Below are positions 1-8,914 of a stretch of 64,000 nucleotides of DNA, piece by piece. Every line of letters begins with the position of its first letter. Position 1 is the first letter of the stretch. Below the pieces are notes generated by a model. The model made no database searches and was not told where the DNA came from. It saw only the letters and a program-made list of their open reading frames with translations. A program made the position numbers and the translations under genes. The stretch covers positions 558,001 through 622,000 of the forward strand of contig CAWBUL010000006.1 of the NCBI GenBank assembly GCA_963791885.1. Reading direction: 5' to 3'. The DNA is from CAVSUZ01 sp963791885. Lineage in GTDB: Bacteria > Pseudomonadota > Alphaproteobacteria > Acetobacterales > Acetobacteraceae.

Positions 1-149
1 GTGCCTATCGAACTGCAGATCTTATCTGCGGTCTGCGTGATCAGATCGACAGCTTGCTTCTGTGTGTCGATGGTCTGTGCGCCGACAGAAGCAGTTGCCG
101 CCAGCAAGCAACATATAGCCACCGCTATCACTCTGAAGGTCCACTGCAT
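1..149 (-). CDS. Secreted protein, N-terminal part only (runs off the window)
   Basis: The minus strand has an ATG at 149 with a good AAGGAAAG ribosome site just upstream. About 24 residues of classic signal peptide follow (positive start, hydrophobic core, cleavage near VGA-QT), then a mature region with helical character (QKQAVDLITQTADKIC). The rest lies outside the window. It is divergent from the NTPase gene at 289, so 150-288 should hold both promoters. The product cannot be named from 49 residues; periplasmic or outer-membrane location is inferred from the signal peptide. Confidence 0.6.
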   Translation of the reverse strand, partial: MQWTFRVIAVAICCLLAATASVGAQTIDTQKQAVDLITQTADKICSSIG

Positions 150-288
150 CGCCCGCTTTCCTTGCGCTGAAGGCCGATGCTAGCCTGTCGGCACGCGGTT
201 TTCCAGGATCGCCGTGTTCGCCTCTGTTGCAATGATGTTGACGTTAGGCCAGCGTGGTTGGCAGATCAGTAGCGGAGTGCGCTGCCGC

Positions 289-1854
289 ATGGCCACTAAC
301 CCCCGATCCCGCTCATCGAAAGCGGCGCTGACCCCGGAGGATCGGGAAGCGGCGCGCGAAACGCTACCTGGACGCTTACTCACGCGCTCGACCGCGTTCG
401 CGGTACTAATCGCAGGTTACCTGACTGCAGTGGGAGTCGTCGTTCGCTTCTTTTTAAGCGAATTTGGGACGGTAAGAGAGGAAAGTCCATCCTTGTTCTG
501 GACAATTCTAACTCTTCCCCTTGTTGTCGTTGTACTTTTCATTTCTTTCCCGGAGATATGGTTCAAACTCCAGGAGAGGCGAAGGCGTCGACTGGCTCTA
601 ACCTCGACGACTACAGACCCGAGGAACGATTATTTTCGGTTGGACCCATATACGACGGACAGCCCCGCGGACTTCAAGCGAGAAGATCTTGCGCATGAGG
701 CCGCTTACGACTGGATCAAGGCCAGCCGGCGACCGATACTTTTCATGTCGGGATCCTCGGGTTCGGGGAAGACCTCAATTCTGGCGTCATTTGTGGTACC
801 CAAGTTGCGTAGCGAAGGTTGGCGCGTTCAATCTCTGCGCACTTTCGGAGAGCCGATCGTGGGTCTCGCAGAGATGCTAAGCTCGAGGAGCGCCCGCAGT
901 AATCGCCTCTTAATAATACTTGAGCAATTCGAGGAATTTATCATATTGCGGGAGCGCTCGGCAGCCGCAGAACGAGAGAGCTTCCTCGGGCTGATCCGGG
1001 AATTTCGTAAGAACCCTTCGCCGAACCTCACAATTCTAATTGTGGTCAGGAGTGATTATCTCAAAGCTCTCATCCGCATGCAGTTGGAGGAGTTCTCCGA
1101 AAAGACATGGCTGGAGGTAGACCCGTTTGATCACGGTGCCGCTCGCAGATTTCTTGAGAACTCACCACGCCGACCCAGCTCGGAACTGGTTGAATTGCTC
1201 CTTGAAGGCCTTGACGCGATTGATGACGCGCCAGGTCGGTTCCGGCCTATCGCACTGAATATGCTCGGGTTGGCACTGGATCAGTTCGAAGGAAAGGTAA
1301 CCCGTCGACCAGAGCGATTGATACAAGATTACCTGGAGGCTGCAATTCGTCAAAAAGATATCTCAGATGTCGTTCCTGCGGTGCTGCGGCACATGATAAG
1401 CAGGCGAGGTGTCAAGGTTCCCGGCAGCCTCGCCGAGCTTCAAGAACGCACGGGTCTTACACCTGAGGCGGTAATCCTTTGCCTCAACAGGTTGCAAGTC
1501 AAACGACTTGTCCGACGAATCGACTCCCCGGAGGATGTTTGGGAAATCAGCCACGATTTTGTTGCCAGACAACTAGGTATTCTAATGGGACGACTTCGGC
1601 CAAGCTATTGGCCGATGGTCGCGACATGGTCAGCGCCAATTCTACTTATCGTATTGCTTGCAGGCGTTGTGGTGACAGTTCCCATCTACGTTCGGCAAAA
1701 TGCATTCCAGGAACTGCTCGCAACTGATGTTTCAATAAAGGGAGGAAATAAAAAGGTCGTCGAATTCAAGAACCAGTTTGATGGAGACACGAGTAAGACC
1801 TTGTCTAGGTTGGCACTGGTGGGACAGATAAGTACACTCGTAATGACACAGTGA
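289..1854 (+). CDS. Membrane-anchored nSTAND-type P-loop NTPase
   Basis: A 521-residue protein if it starts at ATG 289; an in-frame ATG at 214 is possible and neither has a clear ribosome site. Two membrane segments lie near residues 30-55 and 62-85. A P-loop (GSSGSGKTS, about 154-162) and a Walker B region with the EQFEEF signature of nSTAND1 NTPases (about 207-217) follow. A winged-helix-like region and a third membrane segment (about 447-468) lie before the C-terminus. STAND proteins are signalling switches that oligomerise when a sensor domain binds a trigger. Here the sensor may be the leucine-rich-repeat ORF that overlaps the stop codon. The gene is visibly more AT-rich than its neighbours, which suggests transfer. 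Target and function are unknown. Confidence 0.7.
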   Translation: MATNPRSRSSKAALTPEDREAARETLPGRLLTRSTAFAVLIAGYLTAVGVVVRFFLSEFGTVREESPSLFWTILTLPLVVVVLFISFPEIWFKLQERRRRRLALTSTTTDPRNDYFRLDPYTTDSPADFKREDLAHEAAYDWIKASRRPILFMSGSSGSGKTSILASFVVPKLRSEGWRVQSLRTFGEPIVGLAEMLSSRSARSNRLLIILEQFEEFIILRERSAAAERESFLGLIREFRKNPSPNLTILIVVRSDYLKALIRMQLEEFSEKTWLEVDPFDHGAARRFLENSPRRPSSELVELLLEGLDAIDDAPGRFRPIALNMLGLALDQFEGKVTRRPERLIQDYLEAAIRQKDISDVVPAVLRHMISRRGVKVPGSLAELQERTGLTPEAVILCLNRLQVKRLVRRIDSPEDVWEISHDFVARQLGILMGRLRPSYWPMVATWSAPILLIVLLAGVVVTVPIYVRQNAFQELLATDVSIKGGNKKVVEFKNQFDGDTSKTLSRLALVGQISTLVMTQ

Positions 1855-2171
1855 TCGGGATTGACCGCCTCCGAGATCTTACGTCAGTTGACTTGAGTGG
1901 CAGTCCCATAGTTGATATTAGGCCGTTGATTGCGCTTTCAGAACTAGAGATACTTAACCTCAGTCTTACGAAGGTCACTGATTGGAAGCCGCTGCAGACC
2001 CTAAAATCCCTGAGAATCTTGAATGTGAGCTTCACAGACTTCTCAGACGCAAAGATCCTCGATGGGTTGGTGAACCTTCAGCAGCTGTCGATAGTCAATA
2101 CGAGGGTGAGCGCTTCGGACCCTGAGCTTCTCGTACTCAAAGCACGTGGCGTGGAGCTAACCGTTCAATAA
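1851..2171 (+). CDS. Leucine-rich-repeat protein overlapping the nSTAND gene
   Basis: 106 residues of short leucine-rich repeats of the form LxxLTxVDLSxSPIxDIxPL, about four repeats of 22-23 residues. The only start in this frame is a GTG that overlaps the upstream TGA (GTGA), with no visible ribosome site. It is either a separate subunit translated by re-initiation or the C-terminal sensor of the nSTAND protein cut off by a one-base indel; the last residues of the upstream frame are also leucine-rich. LRR units commonly mediate protein recognition. Confidence 0.55.
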   Translation: MIGIDRLRDLTSVDLSGSPIVDIRPLIALSELEILNLSLTKVTDWKPLQTLKSLRILNVSFTDFSDAKILDGLVNLQQLSIVNTRVSASDPELLVLKARGVELTVQ

Positions 2172-2248
2172 ACTGCGCAAGCAAATCCGCCGCACCTCTT
2201 GCGGAAAGCGGGCCAGCGTAAATCCGTAGATACGGAAAATTCAAAAAC

Positions 2249-2263
2249 TTTGAAACTTTCAAA
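2249..2263. promoter_or_regulatory. Inverted repeat upstream of the trb operon
   Basis: TTTGAAACTTTCAAA has 7-nt arms around one central base, in an AT-rich stretch about 150 nt before trbB and after the LRR ORF. It could be an operator for the trb operon; no regulator gene lies next to it. The rest of 2172-2411 shows no gene. Confidence 0.3.
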
Positions 2264-2411
2264 TTAAACCCCTCCATCTAAAGGACGGCCGTTCCGGAAG
2301 CCTGTATTTCTATCCGGCAACCCTACGACCCTGTCAGCGTTGTTGCGCTTCGCCATTTCCGGCTCTTTCTAATCAACCCCGCTGGTCCATCCGCCTCGAT
2401 GAGGCGATTTC

Positions 2412-3389
2412 GTGGGGTTCGACGTGACGCCAATCTCGCTCCGGTCCGAAGCCTTTGCCCGCGGCGCCCGCATGCTGCGCACCGCCTTGGGGCCGGCGAT
2501 CGCCGGCTACCTTGAAGACCCGAGCATCGTCGAAGTGATGCTCAATCCCGACGGCAGGCTCTGGATCGACCGTCTGTCGGGCGGGCTTGAAGATACTGGT
2601 TGCCGGGTGACGCCAGCCGACGCTGAGCGGATTGTGCGGCTCGTCGCGCACCATGTCGGCGTGGAAGTGCATGCCGGCTCACCGCGTGTCTCCGCAGAGC
2701 TTCCGGAAAGCGGGGAGCGGTTTGAGGGTCTGGTCCCGCCCGTCGTGGCCGCGCCGTGCTTCGCCATTCGCCGCCCCGCCGTCGCGGTCTTCACGCTCGG
2801 CGATTATGTCGAGGCCGGCATCATGTCCGGCGGCCACGCAGAGCTTCTGCGAGTGGCCGTCCTGGAACGGAAGAACATCCTCGTCGCCGGCGGCACGTCG
2901 ACAGGCAAGACCACGCTAGTCAACGCGCTCCTCGCCGAGGTGGCCAAGACCGGCGATCGTGTCGTGCTGATCGAGGATACGCGCGAACTGCAATGCGCCG
3001 CGCCCAACCTCGTGGCGCTGCGCACCAAGGACGGCGCGGCGTCGTTGTCCGATCTCGTCCGTTCTTCATTGCGGCTGCGCCCTGACCGCATCCCGATCGG
3101 CGAGGTGCGCGGCGCCGAGGCGCTCGATCTCCTGAAGGCGTGGGGCACTGGTCATCCCGGCGGCGTCGGCACGCTGCACGCCGGCTCGGCGATGGGCGCA
3201 CTGCGCCGGCTGGAGCAGCTCATCCAGGAAGCCGTGGTCACCGTCCCACGCGCGCTCATCGCAGAAACCATCGACCTCATCGCGGTCCTGGCCGGCCGCG
3301 GCGCCACCCGCAGGCTCGCAGAGCTTGCGGCGGTCAAGGGCCTCAGCCCGACCGGCGACTACGTCCTCACCCCGGCAGGAGAACCGTGA
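2412..3389 (+). CDS. trbB: TrbB, conjugal transfer type IV secretion ATPase (VirB11 family)
   Basis: A 325-residue hexameric secretion ATPase that powers the mating-pair apparatus at the inner membrane. Walker A is GGTSTGKT at 160-167, followed by an acidic VLIEDT strand, the VirB11 Asp/Glu segment around RIPIGEVRG, and the histidine box GHPGGVGTLHAG near 247-258. Length and motif order match TrbB. The start is GTG at 2412. It heads a tight trbB-C-D-E operon: its TGA overlaps the trbC ATG. All visible catalytic motifs are intact, but the operon is cut at trbE. Confidence 0.93.
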   Translation: MGFDVTPISLRSEAFARGARMLRTALGPAIAGYLEDPSIVEVMLNPDGRLWIDRLSGGLEDTGCRVTPADAERIVRLVAHHVGVEVHAGSPRVSAELPESGERFEGLVPPVVAAPCFAIRRPAVAVFTLGDYVEAGIMSGGHAELLRVAVLERKNILVAGGTSTGKTTLVNALLAEVAKTGDRVVLIEDTRELQCAAPNLVALRTKDGAASLSDLVRSSLRLRPDRIPIGEVRGAEALDLLKAWGTGHPGGVGTLHAGSAMGALRRLEQLIQEAVVTVPRALIAETIDLIAVLAGRGATRRLAELAAVKGLSPTGDYVLTPAGEP

Positions 3390-3712
3390 TGCCGCTCAAC
3401 CGTATCCGCCACCATCTCGCTCTGGCCTACGCTTTTGCCTTCGTGGCGCTCGCGACGTCGCCGGCTTACGCGGCCGGGTCGAACATGCCCTGGGAACAGC
3501 CTCTCAACCAGATCCTGGAATCGGTTCAAGGCCCCGTCGCCAAGGTTGTTTCGGTGATCATCATCGTCATCACCGGCCTTACGCTCGCTTTCGGCGAGAC
3601 CTCGGGCGGGTTCCGGCGGCTGATCCAGATCGTATTCGGCCTCTCGATCGCGTTCGCCGCGTCCAGCTTCTTCCTGTCGTTCTTCCAGTTCGGCGGCGGG
3701 GCGCTGGTCTGA
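3389..3712 (+). CDS. trbC: TrbC, conjugative pilin precursor
   Basis: A 107-residue protein with a long signal peptide (cleavage near AYA-AG) and two hydrophobic segments (KVVSVIIIVITGLTLAF and IQIVFGLSIAFAASSFFLSFF), the layout of VirB2/TrbC pilins that are processed and polymerised into the mating pilus. The start codon overlaps the trbB stop (TGATG) and the gene's TGA overlaps the trbD ATG, so translation is coupled. Confidence 0.9.
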   Translation: MPLNRIRHHLALAYAFAFVALATSPAYAAGSNMPWEQPLNQILESVQGPVAKVVSVIIIVITGLTLAFGETSGGFRRLIQIVFGLSIAFAASSFFLSFFQFGGGALV

Positions 3713-3981
3713 TGGAACAGGCCGAGGCGATTACCGGCTTCTATGGGCCAGTCCATCGCGCGCTCACCGAGCCGATCCTGCTCGGCGGCGCGCCGCGCGC
3801 CGTCGCGATCGTTAACGGCACGCTTGCCGCGGCCGTCGGGCTTGGCCTGCGCCTTTGGCTTGTTGGCGGAGCGATCTGGTTGATCGGCCATCTGGCTGCC
3901 GTCTGGGCCGCCAAGCGCGACCCCGCCTTCGTCGACGTCGTGCGCCGGCATCTGCGCTACCCGCAGCACTTGGTCGCGTGA
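3712..3981 (+). CDS. trbD: TrbD, conjugal transfer inner-membrane protein (VirB3 family)
   Basis: An 89-residue protein with the TrbD/VirB3 pattern: a short amphipathic start containing the PVHRALTEPILLGGAPR segment, then one or two hydrophobic stretches and a basic, aromatic tail. It sits between trbC and trbE, as in all trb operons, with an ATG that overlaps the trbC stop. It is thought to anchor or link the TrbE ATPase to the secretion channel. Confidence 0.88.
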   Translation: MEQAEAITGFYGPVHRALTEPILLGGAPRAVAIVNGTLAAAVGLGLRLWLVGGAIWLIGHLAAVWAAKRDPAFVDVVRRHLRYPQHLVA

Positions 3982-3991
3982 GGTTCGACAA

Positions 3992-5022
3992 ATGATGAAT
4001 CTCGCCGAGTACCGCCGTCACAGTCAAAGCCTCGCCGACTTCCTGCCCTGGGCAGCGCTGGTCGGGAAGGGCGTCATCCTCAACAAGGACGGCTCGTTCC
4101 AGCGCACCGCGCGGTTCCGCGGGCCTGATCTGGACTCGGCAACGCCAGCCGAGCTTGTTGCGATCACAGCCCGGCTCAATATCGCGCTGCGCCGGCTGGG
4201 ATCGGGCTGGGCGATCTTCATCGAGGCGCAACGCCAGCCTGCCAGCCACTATCCGCGAAACGAGTTTCCTGATGCCGCCTCCGGTCTCGTGGACGCCGAG
4301 CGTCGCGCGCAGTTCGAGGAAGAGGACACGCATTTCGAGAGTCGGTATTTTCTGACGCTGCTCTGGCTGCCGCCAGCCGACGACGCCGCTCGCGCCGAGG
4401 CCTGGCTCTATGAGAACCGCGCGCAGGACGGCGCGGATTGGCGCGCTGCGCTGGCTGGCTTCGTCGATCGCACCGATCGGGTACTCGCCCTCATCGAAGG
4501 CTTCATGCCCGAGGCCGAGTGGCTCGATGATCCGGAGACACTCACCTACCTGCACTCGTGCATCTCGACCCGGCACCAGCGCGTGCGCGTGCCGGAAACG
4601 CCGATGCATCTCGACGCCATCCTGATCGACGAGGATTTGACCGGCGGCCTCGAGCCAAGGCTCGGCCGCGCGCATCTGCGCACCCTCACGATCATGGGCT
4701 TCCCGTCGCAGACCTGGCCGGGCCTGCTCGACGATCTCAACCGGCTCGCCTTTCCCTACCGCTGGGCGACGCGCGCAATCTGCCTCGACAAGACCGACGC
4801 GACCAAGGTGCTCGGCCGCATCCGCCGCCAATGGTTCGCCAAGCGCAAGTCGATCATGGCGATCCTCAAGGAGGTCATGACCAACGAGGCGTCGGTGCTG
4901 ATGGACAGCGACGCGGCCAACAAGGCGCTCGACGCCGACGCCGCTATGCAGGAGCTCGGCTCCGATCTGGTCGGCACGGCCTACGTCACGGCGACCGTCA
5001 CGGTCTGGAGCGAGGACCCCCG
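3992..5022 (+). pseudogene. trbE: trbE, N-terminal part only (VirB4-family ATPase), cut by IS21
   Basis: About 343 residues match the N-terminal half of TrbE (MMNLAEYRRH, then the CagE/TrbE domain with GFPSQTWPGLLDDLNRL and RWATRAICLD). The usual protein is about 800 residues; the Walker A and B ATPase half is missing. The native reading stops where the IS21 terminal repeat begins at 5023 and a stop in the element closes the frame at 5047. No trbE sequence resumes on the other side, so the element marks a deletion or rearrangement rather than a simple insertion, and the transfer system here cannot work. Confidence 0.9.
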
Positions 5023-5096
5023 TGTGTTGATTTTCGCTGAGAACTGACCCGGGTTTTCCACCGAGAACTGACCCGGGTGAATTTATGGTTTGCGGG

Positions 5097-5888
5097 TCAT
5101 ACCGGGGTCAAGTTCTTGGCCTTTTCCTTTCGGCCCTTGTTGGCGGCCGAGCTGGCTTTGAAGCGGAAGCTGTCATTGCCGGTTTCCACGATGTGGCAGT
5201 GGTGGGTGAGGCGGTCGAGCATGGCGGTCGTCATCTTAGCGTCGCCGAACACGTCAGCCCATTCGCTGAAGCTCAGGTTCGTGGTGATGACCACAGAGGC
5301 CCGTTCGTAAAGCTTGCTCAGCAGGTGGAAAAGCAGCGCGCCGCCGGAGGGGCTGAACGGCAGATAGCCCAATTCATCGAGCATTACGAGGTCGCACCGC
5401 ATCAGCCGATCCGCGATCTGACCCGATCGGCCCTGAGTTTTCTCCTGCTCCAGCGCATTGACCAGGTCGACGGTCCCGAAGAACCGAACCTTTTTGCGAT
5501 GGTGTTCAACCGCCTGCACGCCAAGCGCCGTGGCGATGTGGGTCTTGCCGGTGCCCGGACCGCCGACGAGGACCACGTTGTCGGCGTTTTCGATGAACTC
5601 ACACCGGTAAAGCTGGCGCACCAGGGCTTCATTGGTTTCGCTGGACGCAAAATCAAAACCGCTCAGATCCTTGTAGACGGGGAAGCGCGCCGCCTTCAGC
5701 TGGTAGGCAACCGATCGAACCTCGCGCTCGGCGGTTTCCGCCTTGAGCAGCTGTGAGAGAATGGGGACGGCCGAATTGAACGCTGGCGCGCCCTGCTCCA
5801 TCAGCTCGCCCGCGGCTTGCGCCATGCCAAACATCTTCAGGCCGCGCAGCATCACGACAATCGCCGCCCCGGCCGGATCATGACGCAT
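5097..5888 (-). CDS. istB: IstB-like ATP-binding helper of the IS21 element
   Basis: 263 residues from the ATG at 5888, which overlaps the end of istA by 11 nt, so translation is coupled. It has an AAA+ P-loop (GGPGTGKTH, about 109-117), the Walker B region VMLDELGYLPF, and the basic C-terminal tail of IstB. IstB is the DnaC/MuB-like ATPase that works with the IstA transposase in target capture. The frame is intact. Confidence 0.93.
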   Translation of the reverse strand: MRHDPAGAAIVVMLRGLKMFGMAQAAGELMEQGAPAFNSAVPILSQLLKAETAEREVRSVAYQLKAARFPVYKDLSGFDFASSETNEALVRQLYRCEFIENADNVVLVGGPGTGKTHIATALGVQAVEHHRKKVRFFGTVDLVNALEQEKTQGRSGQIADRLMRCDLVMLDELGYLPFSPSGGALLFHLLSKLYERASVVITTNLSFSEWADVFGDAKMTTAMLDRLTHHCHIVETGNDSFRFKASSAANKGRKEKAKNLTPV

Positions 5889-7410
5889 GGCGGGCCTCCT
5901 GTAGCTTCTCGCGCAGGGCATCGTAGCGTTCGACGTCGGCACGTGGCTCCCGGTCCAGGGCCAAGGCCTGCGGAGCCGCGATCATTGCTGTGGCCGTGGA
6001 TTTGCCGTCGATCAGCCGGTGCAACATGTTCAGCACGTGCGTCTTTGTCGGCGCTCCATCACTCAGCGCCAGTTCGACGGCACACAACACCGCATCTTCA
6101 CCATGGTGCAGGACGAGGGCAAGAATCTCCACCATCTCCCGGTCGCCTCCGGGCTGCTTGAGAAGGTGCTGTTGCAGCCGCTTGAACGCTTCCGGCAATT
6201 CGGCGAACGGCGCGCCATTACGCAGAGCTCCCGGCTTGCGCTGGATCACCGCGAGATAGTGGTGCCAATCATAGATGGTGCGGCCGGGCAGATGATGCGA
6301 CCGCTCGATGAGCCGCGCGTGTTCGCAGATGACTTGCCCTTCGGCAACGACAACGACGCGGCCTGGATAAACCCTTAAGCTGACGCGATGATTGGCGAAG
6401 GACGCGGGCACGCTGTAGCGGTTGCGATCAAAGTGAACGAGGCAGGTGGGCGAAACGCGTTTGCCGTATTCAACAAAACCATCGAACGGTCTGCCAACGG
6501 CCATCAGGCATCCGACTTCACTTTGCCACGCATCGAATATCGAGCCTTGCTGGCTGCCGTGTGGAATCTCGCGCCATAGCGCTTGGCAGCGTTGTTCCAG
6601 CCAGTCGTTCAAGTCAGCCAGCGTCACAAAACGCGGCATGGTCTGCCACAGCCGATGACGCGCGTCCTGGACATTCTTCTCGATCTGACCCTTCTCCCAG
6701 CCTGAGGCCGGATTGCAAAAGTCAGCATCGAAAAGGTAGTGGCTGGCCATCGCGGCAAAGCGTGCATTGACCTGGCGCTTCTTGCCGACGCCAACTTGGT
6801 CAACAGCCGTTCTCATATTGTCGTAGATGCCGCGGCGCGGCACGCCGCCAAGCACCCGGAACGCATGATGATGCGCGTCGAACAGCATCTCGTGCGTCTG
6901 CAGCGGATAGGCCCGGACAATGAAGGTGCGGCTGTAGCAAAGCTTGAAGTGCGCAGCTTGCAGCTTGGTCCGTTCGCCGCCGATAACGGCCCACTCCTCG
7001 CTCCAGTCGAACTGGAAAGCTTCGCCCGGCTGGAAAATCAGCGGAACAAAGGCCCCGCGGCCGGTCGTCTGCTGCTCCCGCTGCCGATGCTCCTTCCAGG
7101 TGCGGGCGAACGCCGCAACACGGCCGTATGAACCTTCAAACCCGAGGGCGGCCAGATCCGCATGCAACCGCTTGATCGTCCGCCTCTGCTTGCGCGGCCT
7201 GCCGCTCTCTAGCTTTAGCCAGGCCGACAGTTTCTCGGCGAACGCGTCCAGCTTGCTGGGCCGCTCCGGCACCTTGAAGGCCGGTTCCACCACGTCGCCC
7301 CGCAAGTATTTGCGGATGGTGTTCCGCGATAGCCCAGTCCTGCGGGCGATCTCCCGTATCGAAAGCTGGTCTCGAAGCGCCCAGCGACGGATCACGCTCA
7401 GTAACTCCAT
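5878..7410 (-). CDS. istA: IstA transposase of the IS21 element
   Basis: 510 residues from ATG 7410 (MELLSVIRRW). An N-terminal helix-turn-helix (LSIREIARRTGLSRNTIRKYL, about 16-36) is followed by a DDE integrase core with QFDWSEEWA, GIYDNMRTAV and an acidic GQIEKNVQDAR segment, then a beta-rich C-terminal domain. Length and order match complete IstA proteins. It is co-transcribed with istB downstream. Confidence 0.93.
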   Translation of the reverse strand: MELLSVIRRWALRDQLSIREIARRTGLSRNTIRKYLRGDVVEPAFKVPERPSKLDAFAEKLSAWLKLESGRPRKQRRTIKRLHADLAALGFEGSYGRVAAFARTWKEHRQREQQTTGRGAFVPLIFQPGEAFQFDWSEEWAVIGGERTKLQAAHFKLCYSRTFIVRAYPLQTHEMLFDAHHHAFRVLGGVPRRGIYDNMRTAVDQVGVGKKRQVNARFAAMASHYLFDADFCNPASGWEKGQIEKNVQDARHRLWQTMPRFVTLADLNDWLEQRCQALWREIPHGSQQGSIFDAWQSEVGCLMAVGRPFDGFVEYGKRVSPTCLVHFDRNRYSVPASFANHRVSLRVYPGRVVVVAEGQVICEHARLIERSHHLPGRTIYDWHHYLAVIQRKPGALRNGAPFAELPEAFKRLQQHLLKQPGGDREMVEILALVLHHGEDAVLCAVELALSDGAPTKTHVLNMLHRLIDGKSTATAMIAAPQALALDREPRADVERYDALREKLQEARHAS

Positions 7411-7524
7411 GCTTATCACTCCCGTGGACCCCGCTGAAAACAGCCGGGGCGAGGTCAAAACATGGGTCAATTCTCAGTGGAAATTTGCCACCTGGTGGGT
7501 CAGTTCTCGATGAAACTCAACACA

Positions 7525-7908
7525 GTGTGGAACGCAAGGCGCTTCGATCTCGTCACGCGCTATATCAGTGAACGCATTGCCTGCCATACGGTCCGTATGC
7601 GCCGCGTTCAGAATATCCAGCCCTATCAAATGGAAATCATCAATCTGCTCGCGAGCTTCCCGGATGGACAGATTGAGATACGCGATCTCGCGGTGAACAA
7701 ATCGGCGGAGCTTGGCATTCGCGTCGCCGCGATTTGGGTACTGCGCGGCCATTATCGCGGTGTCCCGACCTACGGCGCTGTGAACGACGCGCCCGTCCAC
7801 ATCCTCGGCGCCTCGCATTTTGAGCTCAAGGACGGGCGAATACTCCGCGAATGGCGACTTTTCGATGAGATTGCGATTCTGTCGCAGATCTTGGCCTGGA
7901 AAAGGTGA
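7525..7908 (+). pseudogene. SnoaL/NTF2-like protein, C-terminal fragment
   Basis: About 127 residues in frame from the IS21 right end to a stop at 7908. They show the NTF2-like pattern of SnoaL-type ester cyclases: WNARRFDLVTRYI, then CHT, and a C-terminal sheet ending ASHFELKDGRILREWRLFDE. No start codon precedes it outside the IS, so the N-terminus was lost when IS21 inserted or when the region rearranged. The substrate is not predictable. Confidence 0.65.
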
Positions 7909-8162
7909 GGCAAGTTCCATATCGTTACAACGTCTACGGAGGCCATTCGGTAGGCGGTGTCCCATTGAACGGCGCTCACCCGCTCTCTCGGCGACAACCC
8001 GGCTGCGACAGCACAAACCAGCAGCAAACCTTCTTCACCGACAGGGATTCGGCCTTGGTTCGCTGGCTTTTTCGGCAGCTCGTACCAATGAAGCGAGTAG
8101 AGAAGCGAGATTACCTCAGACAGTCTCGGGTGCTTGCCCGGGCCTTTCGGGGATATTCCGGG
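7909..8162. other. No gene recognised
   Basis: Open frames run through here on both strands but none has recognisable domains or a plausible start. It lies between a cut SnoaL gene and an IS remnant and is probably scrambled mobile-element debris. Confidence 0.3.
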
Positions 8163-8279
8163 GCTCAGCACGTAGCGCACCAGACCGCGTATTTTGCGCA
8201 GCGGATGCCCGGCGGGAACACGTGATCCAGGCGATACGTACGAGAACAGCTGTGCCTGGTCCCGAAACGTCCCCCGCAT
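8163..8279 (-). pseudogene. Transposase N-terminal remnant (IS5-type)
   Basis: 39 residues starting MRGTFRDQAQLFSYVSPGSR and including VPAGHPLRKIRGLVRYVL, the typical start of one group of IS5-like transposases. After VLS the similarity stops, and the remaining roughly 300 residues with the DDE core are absent. 8280-8412 shows nothing. Confidence 0.5.
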
Positions 8280-8412
8280 CGCCGCTCTCCTTGCCTCCCG
8301 TCGAGGGTTTTTCAGCAGACTGCTAAAGATTCCCGGCCGTCATAACCTGCCAAAGCTAGAGCAGGGTGGAACTGCTACGCCGGAGCCACAAGGCAGACTC
8401 AACTTCGACAAG

Positions 8413-8829
8413 TCAGTTTGTATGATCCGCGGCAGCTGCTACCGGCGAGGTTGGGTTCACCAGTTGCTGAGCGCAGATCTCCGCAGCGCCTTCCACGGGA
8501 TCTTTGCTTCCGGGCATCGTCGCCCAACCGGCCTTTTCGATCAGACCGCCTCGCTCGTAGCTCCCGGCTTTTTTCAGCGCCGTAAGCTGCGCGATGGCGT
8601 CAGGGCCACGTTCGAAACGGCTGATGCAGTCGGCCGCTGCCAGTTGCGCGCGCGCCCCTTCGGCAGCGTCTGATACCATTTTCGTCGCGGTTCCGCCGGT
8701 GACCCAACCGCCCCAAGTGAAGCCGATCACCAAGGTGGCACAGATGCAGGCCATGCAAGACCAGAACCAGATCCCCTTGGACGGACTATAACTCTCCCAG
8801 CGTCGTCTCAAGCTAGCGTTGTCTGTCAT
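8413..8829 (-). CDS. Small single-pass membrane protein of unknown function
   Basis: 138 residues from the ATG at 8829, which has a GGGAG ribosome site; a longer frame upstream is unlikely. A short basic N-terminus leads to one strong membrane segment (about 18-42, FWSCMACICATLVIGFTWGGW). A soluble helical domain with two conserved-looking cysteines (AADCISRF, AEICAQQL) and a Pro/Ala tail follows. A copy of the shared island motif lies 85 nt upstream (8915-8934), so it probably belongs to the island regulon. I do not recognise a named family. Confidence 0.7.
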   Translation of the reverse strand: MTDNASLRRRWESYSPSKGIWFWSCMACICATLVIGFTWGGWVTGGTATKMVSDAAEGARAQLAAADCISRFERGPDAIAQLTALKKAGSYERGGLIEKAGWATMPGSKDPVEGAAEICAQQLVNPTSPVAAAADHTN

Positions 8830-8914
8830 TTTCAGCTCCCTATCGGCGGATCCGGCGAGCAAGAAATACTTGCCTAGCCGCACCATGTATAATGCATCTG
8901 CGTACGGCCTCTCG

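Larger units (their letters stand above)
5023..7524 (-). mobile_element. IS21-family insertion sequence (istA-istB)
   Basis: A 2502-bp element bounded by imperfect inverted repeats starting TGTGTTGA.TTTC..GAGAACTGACCC. The sub-repeat GAGAACTGACCC occurs twice at the left end and in degraded form twice at the right, which is usual for IS21. Both genes are intact and read leftwards. No target duplication is visible: the left flank ends in ccccg and the right flank begins gtgtg. The flanks belong to two unrelated truncated genes, trbE and a SnoaL-like gene. Confidence 0.9.

Noticed and set aside
1..183. Plus-strand open frame of 60 codons at the window start
   Set aside because: The opposite strand encodes a clear signal peptide with a ribosome site over the same bases; the plus frame is its shadow.
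289..2171. Calling the nSTAND-LRR pair an antiphage defence system
   Set aside because: No effector nuclease, deaminase or TIR domain and no defence neighbours are visible; only the NTPase family is supported.
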